From Jacaranda mimosifolia (Eukaryota; Streptophyta; Magnoliopsida; Lamiales; Bignoniaceae): 64,000 bases of DNA. A program made the position numbers and the translations under genes. The notes beneath the pieces are model-generated. The model saw only the letters and a list, made by a program, of their open reading frames with translations. It did not search any database and was not told the DNA's origin. Shown here piece by piece: positions 24,801 to 37,076 of the stretch (position 1 is the first letter of the stretch; the number at the start of each line of letters is the position of its first letter). The stretch is taken from the NCBI GenBank assembly GCA_018894105.1, contig CM032123.1:4775001-4839000 (forward strand). Direction: 5' to 3'.

Positions 24801-25814
24801 TATTGAAAAATATGTTTTAATAGTTTACTTTTAGTAATAGTTGGAACAAGCTATTTAAAGATAGATTTTATTTTTATTAATAATATTAAAAAAATTATAA
24901 ATAAAGAATTTAGACTAAAATTATTAGATATCTTAGAAGATCTATTATTTGAAATAATATGACTACAATGTCTTAAATTTATTTTTTATTGTTGGATATG
25001 TAACTTCCATTAGCAAATTCTTTTTTTAAGTGGGCTTTTTTGTTAAACGACAAGTTACTAAAAATTGTGCATAGTAGTTGAGTATGCATCAACTAAATAA
25101 TGGACTTCTGTCTTTTTTGCTAAAAACACGTTCTCATATTTCTTATAAATTAATTTATTTTCCTTTGAAAGAATTTTAAGAAATAATCTCTTCAATTTTG
25201 AGTATGCCAATAGAAGGGGCCTTCTTTTGGGTGGAACATCCACTCAAAATTAGTAGTGAGTGTTTGAAATATTTTGAGTATTCTAGCCCCTAGTTGATCT
25301 ATGAAATATTTGATAAAGATCCATCACCATCACTATCACTATATGTCTATGTGTTTTAATATATGGATATAATGTATATAAACACGTATATGTGTGTAGT
25401 GTGTGTGTGTGTTGGGGGGGTAGTTAAAGAGAGCTTCAAACCAGAATTAGATCACCCCCATACCCTAATTGACTTTGAACGTCCAGTTTGTATCATTTAA
25501 TGCTCCCGCCACTTCCTCAACTCAATAAAACACATGCATAGATAGACAGTAATTTATCAAATTTTAATAAACTTGCACTAGATTGATTGAAAGACAGGAG
25601 TCATAATACAAATAATATAGTTTTCTATTATATATGAAGGATATATCTTTAAAAAAAAAAACTATTTTCACTATTGGTATGTAGGTAGACGATGATAAAA
25701 TCAAGCTTCATTTATTAGGTTGGAATTTTGAGGAATAATTTGAACAATAATATTTTTTACAAAAAAATATCATTTATCCATCATTAATGATGTTTGCAAT
25801 AGTAATAAGGTACT

Positions 25815-26536
25815 TGATGAGGGTTCGTTGTGCTAGGTTAGAATCCCGGCTAGAACGAGGGTAGAACTTGACTCGGATGGATCGTGTTCCTGTTTTGTAG
25901 GGAAAAAATCCTGCAGTCACAATAAACGTTAGGCTAGCCGAGTGGCCCTCGGCTTCGGCCCTCCGACGATCAAGTCAGTAAGATTCGACCTCAATAATCG
26001 ATCAGAGGGGTAAGGGCATTTTTGTGTATATGAGTGTCTACCTCCGAAAAGCAGGGTTAAGGGTATATATATCCTTCTTTTTCTAGGAAATGTTTGGAAA
26101 GCCCTTAGATCTCTCCCAGGGCCATTAACCTTGGGCCTGGGGTATTGGTCATTTCCCCTATTTGAATATTTCCAGCCAATTGCCCTTCCGGGTCTCAAGG
26201 ACAAGATAGTACACTGTAGCGGTGCCTGCTGTGTCAGACAGTGAGGGGGACGGTACGCGCCATTAATGCGGAGGCGTGGCGTCTGCCAGTGTATTAAATG
26301 CGGTGGCAAAGTACTGTACTGGACTCGACCTCATATGAGGTCGAAGAACTTTCGCAGGTCCAGGGAACCTGATTGGGCCTGTGCAGATCCGATCGAGTGA
26401 AGTCGACGAGACGTATGGGCTCTGAGTCCGGTCGAGTGAAGTCGATGAGACGTATGGGCCCTGAGTCTCAGTTGGGCCGCCGTCTCTCGCTGGGCCTTGC
26501 TGGTTTGGGCCCAAGCATTTGGGCCATCCCATATCA
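25815..26536 (-). repeat. 3' LTR of the second Tat element
   Basis: 722 bp. It is the left copy of the LTR pair and matches 36179-36902 end to end with scattered, mostly transition differences. Confidence 0.93.
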
Positions 26537-26550
26537 TGAGTCCTCCCACT
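26537..26550 (-). other. polypurine tract of the second Tat element
   Basis: On the minus strand GTGGGAGGACTCA directly precedes the 3' LTR start TGATATGGG. Position and purine bias fit the plus-strand primer. Confidence 0.55.
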
Positions 26551-26734
26551 TCGCAAGGCTGAACATGGTACCGATGAGAAACGTTGGGTAGCAAAAAACG
26601 GTTCTGTTGACAGTCGACCAGGGTTTGGTGCATTTATTGAGCAATTACATCATGGCTAGTACGGGACGGCGTGGCGGTTACAGTCATTATGGCAGACGTC
26701 ATTATGGAGACGTTTGATTTACCGCGCCCCTTTC

Positions 26735-26744
26735 TCTATAAATA
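26735..26744 (+). promoter_or_regulatory. TATA box, candidate promoter of the antisense ORF
   Basis: CTATAAATAT lies in a pyrimidine-rich context (CCCCTTTCTCTATAAATATCC), 197 bp upstream of the plus-strand ATG at 26941 and inside the element, about 200 bp from the 3' LTR. It faces away from the LTR and into the antisense ORF. It is a strong match to a plant TATA box, but use is not shown. Confidence 0.5.
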
Positions 26745-26940
26745 TCCACTGTAATTCTGGCTATTTTTACTTTTACTGCTTTAGAATCCGCGCGTGAGCT
26801 TGTAGAAAAACTCTTTGGTGCCCAGGGCTTATGAATCTAACCTTCGCGTTCGCTCCCCCGGTTTTCTGCGTTTAACTTCCATTTCTAGTAAGTGTACCGC
26901 TGTTTTGACTTCTTATCGTCTGCTTTTCTTTTGAAACATC

Positions 26941-29408
26941 ATGCTGGGATTGTATAGTTCTGAGGGTAGTCAGGGGGGGGAAAGTGAGGCTACCCCATCC
27001 AAAAGGCGGCGTCTAACGAGTCGTCGCATGATGATTCTAGTTCCAGCAGCTCGAGCAGCAAACGCGGTGCGAAGGAGGCTGGGCCTAGCCAAGTACCCCC
27101 ATCGCGAGGTAGATTATTTACCTGCAGTCATTTTAGCGAAATAGTGTCTACCATGAACCTTGGGGACTTGAGACGTCTCAGGGAGCTCTATCATATTCCC
27201 CCTGAATACCAGCTTTTAGCCCCTGGGCCACCTGGTTGAATGCATCGCGCCCCTGCGGGTTGCATAACTGTGTTTCAGGACGCCTTTAGGTGTGGGCTTA
27301 GGTTCCCCCTAAGTGACAGCATGATAGGTCTGCTTAGGGGTCTTCGAGTATGCATAACTCAACTTCTACCCAACTGTTTTTCTACTCTCTGTAGTTTCAT
27401 AGTTTTGATGCATCTGTTCAACCAACCGGCCAGTTTCGAAAACTTTTCCAACCTGTTTCATCTTCCCATGTCTCGTAAGTCTGGCAGTGCCGACGAGTCG
27501 GGGTTCTATTACCTGACAGCTCGACCTCGCCGGAGATTTCTGGTAGCCCCCTCCTTTCATATGGTCAGGCGTGGAAAAAATGCTACCTCTATGTTCGAGT
27601 GAATGGGGGTTTTAATATTCCCCGGGGTTGGTGGAGGGGGCATGTCGACATACCCGAGAATCGCACCCCAACTTGGCCAAATACATTCGTGCAGGATCTG
27701 GTCGAGTTTGGCCCCGTGGAAGCCTCTGTCTTCATCGAGGAAAGGCAGTTAGTGTTGGCGGGGCTGTCGCCGGCCCCAATAGATTTTCCCGTTGATTATG
27801 AGATAGGTAGATAGAGTGTGCTTTGCGCTCTGCTATTTGTTTAACTTTGATGATTTGCGTGGTTCTTTGGCTTTGACTTCTATTGAATTTGATATGCGCA
27901 GATCGAGAAGAGATCATGAACAGATCAAGAGCCGAGGCGCTGGTCCGAGCAGAAAAGAATAAGCAACGCAAATAGGGAGCTGCTTTTCGTCGAGAGTCCT
28001 CAACAGGCGACGAGCCTCGTCAATTGGAGGCAGCTCCCACCCCCTTGCCGACCCCTTCGCCAGGTCGAGGAGCAGCCGCCTCGAGCGGGGTCCCTGCTGG
28101 TCGAGGAAAAAGACTGATGGGCGAACGGAGTAGTCCCCCGCCCAAGAGGATTGCAGCGGGGAAAGGTAAAGGAAAAAGCACGGGGTCGGGGATCCCGACG
28201 GGGAATGATCTCTTTGGAGATCGAGGAGCCGATGCATTATTCAACCTGCAAAAGTTCCCATCTCCTCGGTTCGGGTTAGACCCGAGCTTCACCGTAAGCG
28301 ACTCCTCGAGCATGCTCGCGCCGGGGCCTACCGGGGTGGATGCTTTGAAGGTGCTGATGGCTGGTCAGTTCTTGCCTGACCAAAAGAAGATAATGGGCAT
28401 GAGCCAGGCTGCTGCCCTATGTGAGTTCGCATATCACACGATCATGGTAAGATTTTGTTTTCTGCGTCTCTGCATATTTATACTTTTGTTGATTTGACAG
28501 TTGTGACCTTTATGTCTCAGGTTGGGCAACTGGGCTATAATTTCTACTGCCGCTCCGAGCTGGCCCTTGCTGATCAAGAGCAGTTGGATGCTGGCGGTGA
28601 TGCTGAAACTTTGAAGGCTCAGCTGGAGTCTTCCCAACTGCGACTCGAGGAGCTAGAGAAGCAAGTTAGCCAGCATACCCGGGAGATAGAGGAGAAAGAC
28701 GAGCAGGTCCTCCTTGCTGTTACAGAGAGGACCAAAATGGACGCGAAACTAGAAAAATTGCAACTGGACGTGCAAGTTGCTTATGAGTCTGGTCGAGCTG
28801 CTGGTCGAAGCGAGCGTCTGGCTGAGGCCAGGGCTAAATTTGCCTGGATATTACCAGAGGTGCGCCGGGAGGCCGTGCAGCAGTTCATGGTTAGCCCAGC
28901 TTTTCAGGATGCAAGTGCTGTGCTGGCTCTAGATGACGCACGAAACGCCTTCGAGAAGGCGATTCAGCAAATGCAGTTCTTGGGCCATGCTCTCCAGCCC
29001 AAGGAACGCTCCAAAATGAGCTACACTCTTGACGAGCAGCTGCGTCCATAAGCCGAGGAGAGTGCCGATGCCGGGGAAGCCATCGTGGAGGCAGGTCCGG
29101 GAGTCAAACCGTCGCTCAAAGAGAAGAGGCGGGCTGATCTTGATGAAAAGCAGAAGGCAGTGGCCCGGGAGTTCGAGTTCACCGGCGACCTAGCTTACGA
29201 CTTATCGGAGGGAAAAGTCGATGTGGCCTCCTTCTTCCCAGGTACCGAGCGGCTGTTCCTACAAGCTGCGGTTGGCCCCTCTCGGCCCGTGACCGTTGCT
29301 GTCCCTATCGCAATGGCGCTGCCCGAGCCTCAGCCGACTTCTGTTCCATCCGGTGTACTTGACCTTGCCCCAGCCCCCAGAATCGAAGAGACGGGCAGCT
29401 CCAATTAG
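26941..29408 (+). pseudogene. antisense ORF with putative gypsy-type transposase domain and coiled coil
   Basis: It runs opposite to gag-pol. The N-terminal half (about 27240-27780) resembles the 'putative gypsy type transposon' domain (Transposase_28): FRCGLRFPLSDSMIGLLRGL and the WKK...YLYVRVNGGF region ending IPRGWW. A frame change is needed near 27530. Two introns are likely, with GT/AG borders: about 27808-27900, and about 28447-28519 (GTAAGATTTT to ATGTCTCAG). A TAG at 27973-27975 interrupts it. The C-terminal part (28520-29051) is a long coiled coil (LESSQLRLEELEKQVSQHTR and onward). The tail after 29051 follows another stop. The role in the element is unknown. Related antisense ORFs are known in Tat elements. 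Confidence 0.6.
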
Positions 29409-29809
29409 GCCCGGCTATTTGTTTTGTTTTTTTTTTTATGTATAGGCCCTATTGAGGCCTTTAACATTTATGGAATCATCGCCTCGATGAGGCTTTTACT
29501 GAATTGTTATGGAATTCAACTGCAATTTCCATCATTATCGTCTTTGCGTTTGCGCTGAATTTTTTTGACGGATGGCCACGAATGTGGCGAGTAGCTTCTC
29601 TTCTTGCCCTTCATTAGATGATGATTTGCTTTTCTGACTTGATTTTTGGCTCTTGTAGGACAAGTTGTCCTAAATCCAATAAGATAATAACTAATGTTTG
29701 TGTTTGGAACATCTTTCCTATAAGTTTATCATCGATAGCTTGGTTTCGGCGCAGTGGCCTCGACTTAGCAGTGTAAAGCCTAATTGGTTGACTGTGGGGT
29801 CGAATTTTT

Positions 29810-30495
29810 GGTCTTGGCGTGAAGCCTCTCGTCGACTACGGGGTCGACTATTTGGTCTTGGCGCAAAGGCCTCGACTTTATGGCGTGAAGCCTTTCGTCG
29901 ACTACGGGGTCGACTATTTGGTCTTGGCGCAAAGGCCTCGACTTTATGGCGTGAAGCCTCTCGTCGACTATTTGGTCTTGGCGCAAAGGCCTCGACTTTT
30001 TGGCGTGAAGCCTCTCGTCGACTACGGGGTCGACTGTTGGTCTTGGCGCAAAGGCCTCGACTTTTTGGCGTGAAGCCTCTCGTCGACTATGGGGTCGACT
30101 GTTGGTCTTGGCGTAAAGGCCTTGACTTTTTGGCGAGAAGCCTTTCGTCGACTATAGGGTTGACTGTTGGTCTGGCGCAAAGGCCTCAACTTTTCGGCGC
30201 GAAGCCTCTCGTCGACTACGGGGTCGACTATTTGGTCTTGGAGCAAAGGTCTCGACTTTTTGGCGTGAAGCCTCTCGTCGACTATAGGGTCGACTGTTGG
30301 TCTTGGCGCAAAGGCCTCAACTTTTCGGCGTGAAGCCTCTCGTCGACTACGGGGTCGACTATTTGGTCTTGGCGCAAAGGCCTCGACTTTTTGGCGTGAA
30401 GCCTCTCGTCGACTACGGGGTCGACTGTTGGTCTTGGCGCAAAGGCCTCAACTTTTTGGCGTGAAGCCTCTCGTCGACTATGGGGTCGACTCTTT
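29810..30495 (-). repeat. 65-bp tandem repeat in the 3' region of the second Tat element
   Basis: About eleven copies of a unit containing GGTCTTGGCGCAAAGGCCTC and TCGTCGACTACGGGGTCGAC. Starts at 29854, 29920, 29974, 30039 and 30104 give periods of 66, 54, 65 and 65. The 54-bp unit lacks one 12-bp CGGGGTCGACTA piece. Most units carry two GTCGAC sites flanking a short spacer, a small inverted repeat. It lies exactly between the 3' ends of pol and of the antisense ORF. Confidence 0.9.
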
Positions 30496-30577
30496 AAAGA
30501 AGGTTCGCACTGCTGCACACGTTTGGACATATTGTAATTTCATTTCCTTCAGTAATACAAGGGTCATCGGTGACCAA

Positions 30578-31820
30578 TTATACAAAAAACTTTTTCAAGT
30601 TTATGGCATTCCATGGTCGAGGTAGCTCACGACCTGATGCATCCGCTAGTCGGTAGGTATTATTTTTAGCCACCTTGATCACCGAGTACGGTCCCTCCCA
30701 TTTTGGGTCGAGTTTCCCGATAGGCTTGGATACTTCCACTTTCTTGAGAACGAGGTCGCCCACCTTGAAGCTCCGCGGTCGTACCGACTTGTTATAGCGA
30801 TCCGCCATCTTTGAATGATATCGCTGCATTGTGTTGTAACCTGTATGGCGTTGTTTGTCGATAGTGATTAGATCTAGCGTCCTCTCCGACACATTAGTTA
30901 TCGAGTTGTAGTGGATCACCCTCGCTGTATGCTGGATTAATTCTGACGGGATCACTGCCTCAGATCCATAGAGTAGGCTGTATGGGCTGTGTCCTGTGGC
31001 TGTTCGAGGAGTCGTTCTGTAAGCCCAAAGAACACCGGGGAAGTCGTCTGCCCAGCTGGTCCCTATCCCCGCTATTCAACTCTTGACGTGGTCGAGGACA
31101 GTCATGTTGGTAACCTCAGTCTGTCTATTGGCTTGCGGATTTCCCACCGAAGTAAAGTGCTAGGCGATCCCTAAGGTTTCGCACCATCTCCTCGTGTTTT
31201 TGCTCTGGAATTTGGGTGCCGTTATCTGATATCAGGACCTTAGGTAGCCCAAATCGACATACAATATTCTTCCAAATGAAACTTTTAATGGTGGCATTGG
31301 TGATCTTTGGGACTGCCTCGGCTTCTACCCATTTTGTAAAGTATTCGACGGCCACTATGATGAATTTTTGCTGGCCAGAAGTTTTTGGAAGCGACCCTAC
31401 TATGTCGATCCCCCACTGGTTGAATGGCCAGGTGATGTTAACATTGGTCATCAGTGCGGCTGGCTGGTGATGGATGTTCGAATGAATTTGACAGGATGGG
31501 CATTTTTTAGCAAAGTCGATAGAATCTCTCAACAAAGTTGGCCAAAAATACCCGTAGCGAATGATCTTATGTGCCAGGGATCGGCCGCCAGAGTGGTTGC
31601 CGCAAATACCGGCATGTACTTCCTGTAATACTTCATTAGCTTGGTTGGGATCCAGACACCTGAGTGGCGGCCCTGCTATTGACCGCTTGTACAATTGTCC
31701 GTACTCATCCAGCGTGTATTTAGGTGCTAAACCCTTCAGTCTGCGGGCCTCTTTATCATTGTCAGGCAGGGTGCCGCGACTTAGATACAGTTTGATTGGG
31801 TGCTGCCAAGAAAGGGTCAT
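30578..31820 (-). pseudogene. integrase of the second Tat element, frame broken
   Basis: On the minus strand there is an N-terminal zinc region with HAGICGNH and CPSCQ, then Asp in WGIDIVG and Asp in LISDNGTQ. The frame is lost at about 31125-31200, before the catalytic Glu. The C-terminal part is readable again in 30955-30578 (RPRSFKVGDLVLKKVEVSKP and WEGPYSVIKV). Integrase would insert the element cDNA into the genome and make the 5-bp duplication seen at the ends. Confidence 0.82.
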
Positions 31821-31970
31821 TTCGCCGAGGCACCCGACCTGACCCTGGTCGGGTGAAGGGACGCAAGGCTGAGCGGCAACAAAAAATGTTATTGTCTTTT
31901 CTCTTGTGCCTTTCGTTGAGCTGGCCAGCTTGGAGAGCGAGTCTGCTCGCTCATTTTCTGATCGAGGTAT

Positions 31971-33608
31971 TTAACTCAGCGAGAAGTTTCTAAACATTTG
32001 CCTCACTTGGCGTACTTCTGCCAAATATTGGGACATTTTGTGTTCCCTTGCCTCAAAGTTACCTTCAACCTGTTCTGCCACGAGCTGAGATTCGGTGAAT
32101 GCCGTTAGTTGCTCGACCTCGCGGTCTCTGGCCATGCGCATTCCTTCAATAAGAGCCTCATATTCTGCTTCGTTATTAGTGATCGGGAAGTCGAGTTTCA
32201 CCGCAAAATCATATTCCTCGGCCAGTGGGGATCGGAGGGATATCCCTATTCCTCCGCCAGATGAGGTTGCGGACCTGTCGACATGTAAGGTCCACCTGAT
32301 GGTGCTTTCGACCTCCTGCGCCGGGAGGTCGAGCCTTTCAACGATGAAATCGACTAACACCTGCGCTTTAATGGCGGTCCGCGGTTGAAATTGAATGTTG
32401 AATTCCCCGAGCTCAATGGCCCATTTGGTGAGCCGACCTGAAGTGTCCGGCTTCGACAACACTTGTTTTAGCGGCTGATTCATCAACACCGATATTGTGT
32501 GGGATTGGAAATAAGGCCGCAGTTTCCTGGCTGACGTAACAAGGGCCAGAGCGAACTTCTCGATCTCTAAATAATTGTGCTTGGGTCCCTGAAGGGCCTT
32601 GCTGCAATAGTATATTAGATGGGGGTTTCCTGCTCTCGTCGTCATCAGCACTGAACTAATGGAGGCCGAAGAGACTGCCAAGTATATCTGTAGTACTTTT
32701 TCGAGCTCCGGCTTGGCAAGCATGGGTGGCGAAGAGAGGTATTGCTTGAGGTCGAGTAGGGGCCTAATCACACTGTGGGTCCCATTTGAATCCTGATTTC
32801 TTCGTGTTTCGTAGGATTTTGAAGAAATGTAGGCTTTTATCTGCTAGTCGAGATATGAATCTGCCCAAGGCTATGATCCTGCCGATCAAGCGCTGGACAT
32901 CCTGAATCGTGCGAGGTGGGGAGATGTCCAAAATTGCTTGAATCTTCTGCGGGTTGGCCTCGATGCCTCTTTGGCTGACCATGTAGCGAGGAATTTGCCT
33001 CCTCGAACCCCGAAGGTACACTTGCTAGGATTGAGCTTCATCCCGAAAGCTCTCAAGATGGAAAATATGTGGCTGAGGTCGATCAGGTGGCTTTCAGCCT
33101 TTTCTGTCTTTAAAATCATATCATCAATATAGACCTCCATCGATCTCCCAATTTCATTCTTGAACATATAATTAACTAATCTCTGGTAAGTTGACCCTGC
33201 ATTCTTAAGTCCGAATGGCATAACCAGGAAGCAATACACTCTATTAGGGATGACAAATATTGTTTTGTCCATGTCCTCGGGTGCCATGAATATTTGATAA
33301 TAGCCTTGAAATGCGTCCATCATGCTAAGCAATTTGCAGCCAGCAGTAGAGTCAACAAGTAAATCAATACGAGGCAAGGGATAAGGATCCTTAGGGCAAG
33401 CTTTATTCAAATCTGTAAAATCATTACACATCCTCCACTTTCCCTCATTCTTCGGAACAAGTACAACATTACAAAGCCAAGAGGGATATTGGATTTCTAC
33501 AATGTAACCTGCTTGCAAAAGCTTGTTGACCTCCTCATCGATAATCTGGGTCCGTTCAGCATTAAAGGTTCTTTTCTTCTGCCGCATTGGCTTGCGGGCT
33601 GGGTCCAC
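31971..33608 (-). pseudogene. reverse transcriptase and two RNase H domains of the second Tat element
   Basis: Reverse transcriptase is open from 33608 to 32886: LSMMDAFQGYYQI holds the first catalytic Asp, and YIDD lies at 33120-33131. The frame shifts near 32900-33020, then 32771-31971 is open again with the classical RNase H region (YYCSKALQGPKHNYLEIEKF) and the Tat-type second RNase H (GIGISL, FPITNNEAEYEALIEG). The second RNase H Asp site reads HVDRSATS and looks intact. A stop near 31970 precedes integrase. Only a few lesions are present, fewer than in the first Tat element. Confidence 0.85.
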
Positions 33609-33689
33609 GTTTAGGCGGTGGACGATGATGTTGGGATCGATGCCTCGAAGATCTGTCGCCTTCCATGCAAAAACATCGACATTTCATCG

Positions 33690-34523
33690 AAGGAAGTTGA
33701 CCATAAGGCATTTTAGTCGATCTCCCATGTCGGTCCCGATTCTGGTGGTTTTCTCTGGATTCCCAAATTCGAGCTCGATCGTTTTGAATTCCCCAACAGG
33801 CTCGACCCTTGTGTCCTCCAACTTTCTCTTTTTTGACGAGGAACCCTCCTCGAGTTTCGCTACCGGGGCATCCCCCGAGGGCTTCAGCTCGAGTCGCTTC
33901 TTCTGGTAAGTTGAGTCGACAGAGATTGTGTAGCATCGCCAAGCGTCCTTAAGGTTACATAAAAGCTCACCCACTCCAGCTGGGGTCAGAAACTTTATCT
34001 TCATATGATAAGTGGACACAATGGCTCTGAAATCGTTCAGGGCTGGTCGGCCTATGAGAACATTATATACGAAAGGAGCATCGACCACTAGGTAGCTGAT
34101 CATTAGTGTTCGGCTGCGTTGTCCCTGCCCGAACGTGGTGGAGAGACTGATGGATCCAACTGGGATGATCTCGGTCCCACCAAACCCGACCAAAGGCATT
34201 CTGACCGGATCAAATTTCAACCGTCCCAATTTCATTTTGTTCAAAGTCGACAAGAATATGATGTTCACTGAACTCCCGTTGTCGACCAGCACCTTTCGGA
34301 CCTCAAAATTAGCAACATCTAGGGCGATCACCATCGGGCAATCTATCTTACAGTCGGCTTTCTCCAAGTAGTCCAGGTCTGCGTTGGTGAAAGAAATTGG
34401 TTCGGTACTGGTCGTCAGCTGAAAGACTGCTTCGACCCTAGATGGCCTGGTTGAGTCGAGCTGCCTATGTGTTTGCTTTCTCGCATTTCGGGAATCTCCT
34501 TCCGTGGGCCCCCTGACAATCAT
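33690..34523 (-). pseudogene. aspartic protease region of the second Tat element
   Basis: Open for 279 residues. The active-site motif is VLVDNGSSVNIIF (Asp-Asn-Gly, as is usual in this branch), followed by VGFGGTEIIPVGSI and YNVLIGRPALNDF, the C-terminal protease signature. It would process the polyprotein. It is readable in itself but sits in a defective element, so I list it as a pseudogene. Confidence 0.75.
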
Positions 34524-34559
34524 GTCAGTGACACCCCTGATGGGTGGGTTGGATTCATG

Positions 34560-36134
34560 GGCTGGTCTCTTTCCTTTATCTTCTCTCCTCGGGCTGACTG
34601 ACCTTTCTCTTCGGGGAGTCCGGTCAGTCAGGCCCTCTTCTCTTCTGGCCTGCTCCTAGAAAAAAAATTTTAGGTGGCCTTATCTGATCAGCCTCTCGAT
34701 TTCGTCTTGCAGATTAAAGCAGTCCTTGGTGTCGTGCCCTTTCTGCCTATGGAAATAGCAGTACTTTTTTGACTTCTTCATGGCTTCGGTTTCTGTAATT
34801 TTTCGGGGCTTCTTGAGCAGGTTGTCGTGTTGAATGGCGAGCAACACTTCTCTCCTCGGTAGGTTCAATGGAGTGTATTCATGGAAGTGCTTGATCGGGG
34901 AACGACGTCCCTCGTTATTTTGTCTATCATCTTTCTCCTTGCCTCTCCTTTTGTCGACTTCCAAGCTGCCGTATTTCGTCCTATTCATCTCCTCCTGGGT
35001 CATGTACCTCTCCGCGAGGTCGAGGAGCTCCTCCATCGTTCTAGGCTGCGCACGCACCACAACATTGGCGCACTCTTTGTGCCTCAAGCCCAAGAACAAT
35101 ACATCAATCAGAAACTCAATCCTCGGGCTATCGATTTTCAACATCTCTGTGTTGAATCTGGTGAAAAAATCCCGAAGGGATTCTCCCTCAGCCTGCTTTA
35201 CTGTGTGTAGGTGTGTGTGTGGGAGCTTTGCCTTTCTTCTGCTAGCGAACTAATGCAAAAACTTATCACACAACTGGTCATAGGAGAAGATAGACGCCGA
35301 CTCCAGTTTTACAAACCAGTCCAAGGCCACTTCCTGGAATGTGGTCACCAGCATCTTTGCATGTATATAGTAATTATGCCCATGCAGCTGCATCATATGC
35401 TCAAATTGCAGCAGATGCTCATTCGGGTCGGTGGAGCCGTCATACCTTGGAAGCCCCGTAGGGATCTTTGCATCGACGGCGATGCGCTCTTCAATGATCT
35501 CTTGGACGAGCGGCGAATCCCGCTCCCTTTTGAACCTTAGCGGCCCGTTTGGCTGGGCCACCCTATCGGCGTTCCTTCTTGAGATCTCCTCCAGGCGCTT
35601 ATTCAACTGTTGCACCTGGTGAGATACCTCCTCCCAGTCTTGCTGATCTGCTTGGGAGGCCCCTCTGCCTGGTTTGTGTCTGGAACGCTCGGCCCTATCG
35701 CGCTGCGGGGCTCGAATGGGCCGAACATCATGATCCACGGAGTCTGCCACCTCCTCCCTTGGTGGGGGGCGGACTGCTTCTCTAGTGAAACGGCCAGGAC
35801 TCAAATCTCTCCTGAACTGGTATCTCGGCGATTCTGACCATTGAGAAGGCTCTTCATGCCGTGTTCTCTCTGGAACCGCGGGCTGCGGCGTGGCGCTGAC
35901 TGCCAGCTCCGACTGCACTGTATGCCTATTTAGGGCGGCTGAGAGTTATGCTGAAATCTGCGCAGAAATTTGCTCACTAATGAGCTGCATTAGCTGCGGC
36001 ATCGTGACTGTGACCACGGGCTCAAGCGGAGCGCTTGGTCCTTGCGCATTCGGCTCTAGGTCCTGACGATGGGGGAGAGAGCTGGACCTCCTATTTTCAT
36101 CTCTTCCAGATTGGGCTCGCCTAGTGTTTACCAT
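34560..36134 (-). pseudogene. gag of the second Tat element, broken
   Basis: The start ATG at 36134 (MVNTRRAQSG) is 45 bp after the LTR, typical for the lineage. A stop near 35946 separates the N-terminus from 35918-35250. That stretch is Arg/Glu-rich and then holds the capsid-type gag domain (LPRYDGSTDPNEHLLQFEHM). The frame then shifts, and 35144-34680 continues to a Cys/His-rich nucleocapsid motif (YCYFHRQKGHDTKDCFNL). Confidence 0.8.
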
Positions 36135-36160
36135 TTTTCGACAGAGGAATCAAGCGGTTT

Positions 36161-36178
36161 CCCACAGACGCCGCCAAA
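36161..36178 (-). other. primer binding site of the second Tat element
   Basis: On the minus strand TTTGGCGGCGTCTGTGGG follows the 5' LTR directly. It is one change from the TGGCGCCGTCTGTGGG common in Tat elements. Confidence 0.65.
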
Positions 36179-36902
36179 TGATGAGGGTTCGTTGTGCTGG
36201 GTTAGGATCCCGGCTAGAACGAGGGTAGAACTTGACCCAGATGGATCGTGTTCCTATTTTGTAGGGAAAGAATCCTGCAGTCACAATAAACGTTAGGCTA
36301 GCCGAGTGGCCTTCGGCTTCGGCCCTCCGACAATCAAGTCAGTAAGATTCGACCTCAATAATCGATAAGAGGGGTAAGGGCATTTTTGTGTATATGAGTG
36401 TCTACCTCCGAAAAGCAGGGTTGAGGGTATATATATCCTTCTTTTTCTAGGAAATGTCTAGAAAGCCCTTAGATCTCTCCCCGGGCCATTAACCTTGGGC
36501 CTGGGGTATTTGGTCATTTTCCCTATTTGAATATTTTCAGCCAATTGCCCTTTCGGGTCTCAAGGACAAGATAGTACACTGTAGCAGCGCCTGCTGTGTC
36601 AGACGGTGAGGGGGGACGGCACGCGCCATTAATGCGGAGGCGTGGCGCCTGCCAGTGCATTAAATGCAGTGACAGAGTACTGTACTGGACTCGACCTCAT
36701 ATGAGGTCGAAGAACTTTCGCAGGTCCAGGGAACCTGACTGGGCCTGTGCAGATCCGGTCGAGTGAAGTCGACGAGACGTATGGGCCCTGAGTCTGGTCG
36801 AGTGAAGTCGATGAGACGTATGGGCCCTGAATCTCAGTTGGGCCGCCGTCTCTCGCTGGGCCTAGCTGGTTTGGGTCCAAGCATTTGGGCCATCCCATAT
36901 CA
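36179..36902 (-). repeat. 5' LTR of the second Tat element
   Basis: 724 bp, TG...CA bounded, with the 5-bp duplication GTACT outside. A minus-strand TATA-like run (36428-36436, GGATATATATACCC) is a candidate promoter and is conserved in the other LTR. Confidence 0.93.
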
Positions 36903-37023
36903 GTACTAAATGTTGAGTGGCTAATTGGTTCAGTGATATTGTTTTCACATTTGTATATGCCCGAAGTTGGCGAACTTTAAAGGCATACATTTGTGTAAAT
37001 ACTACTACGTACTACTACCACTA

Positions 37024-37028
37024 TGACG

Positions 37029-37060
<32 letters not shown>

Positions 37061-37076
37061 AATAATAATAATAATT
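37024..37076. repeat. (AAC)n(AAT)n microsatellite
   Basis: About eleven AAC/GAC triplets followed by six AAT triplets. A poly-Asn reading frame across it is an artefact. Confidence 0.95.

Larger units (their letters stand above)
25815..36902 (-). mobile_element. complete Ty3/gypsy Tat-lineage element, 11.1 kb, minus strand
   Basis: Two LTRs (25815-26536 and 36179-36902) begin TGATGAGG and end ATATCA on the plus strand. They are flanked by a 5-bp duplication GTACT (25810-25814 and 36903-36907). The interior on the minus strand reads gag, protease, reverse transcriptase, RNase H, second RNase H, integrase, then a tandem repeat and an ORF on the opposite strand. By eye the LTRs differ at roughly 30-40 of 722 positions, so the insertion is fairly old. 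Frame breaks in gag and integrase make it defective. It inserted inside Helitron H1. Confidence 0.93.

Noticed and set aside
29698..30530. Repeat-rich ORFs on both strands, and a CRISPR-like look
   Set aside because: Adjacent units without spacers inside an LTR retrotransposon in plant DNA; a simple tandem repeat, not CRISPR and not protein-coding.
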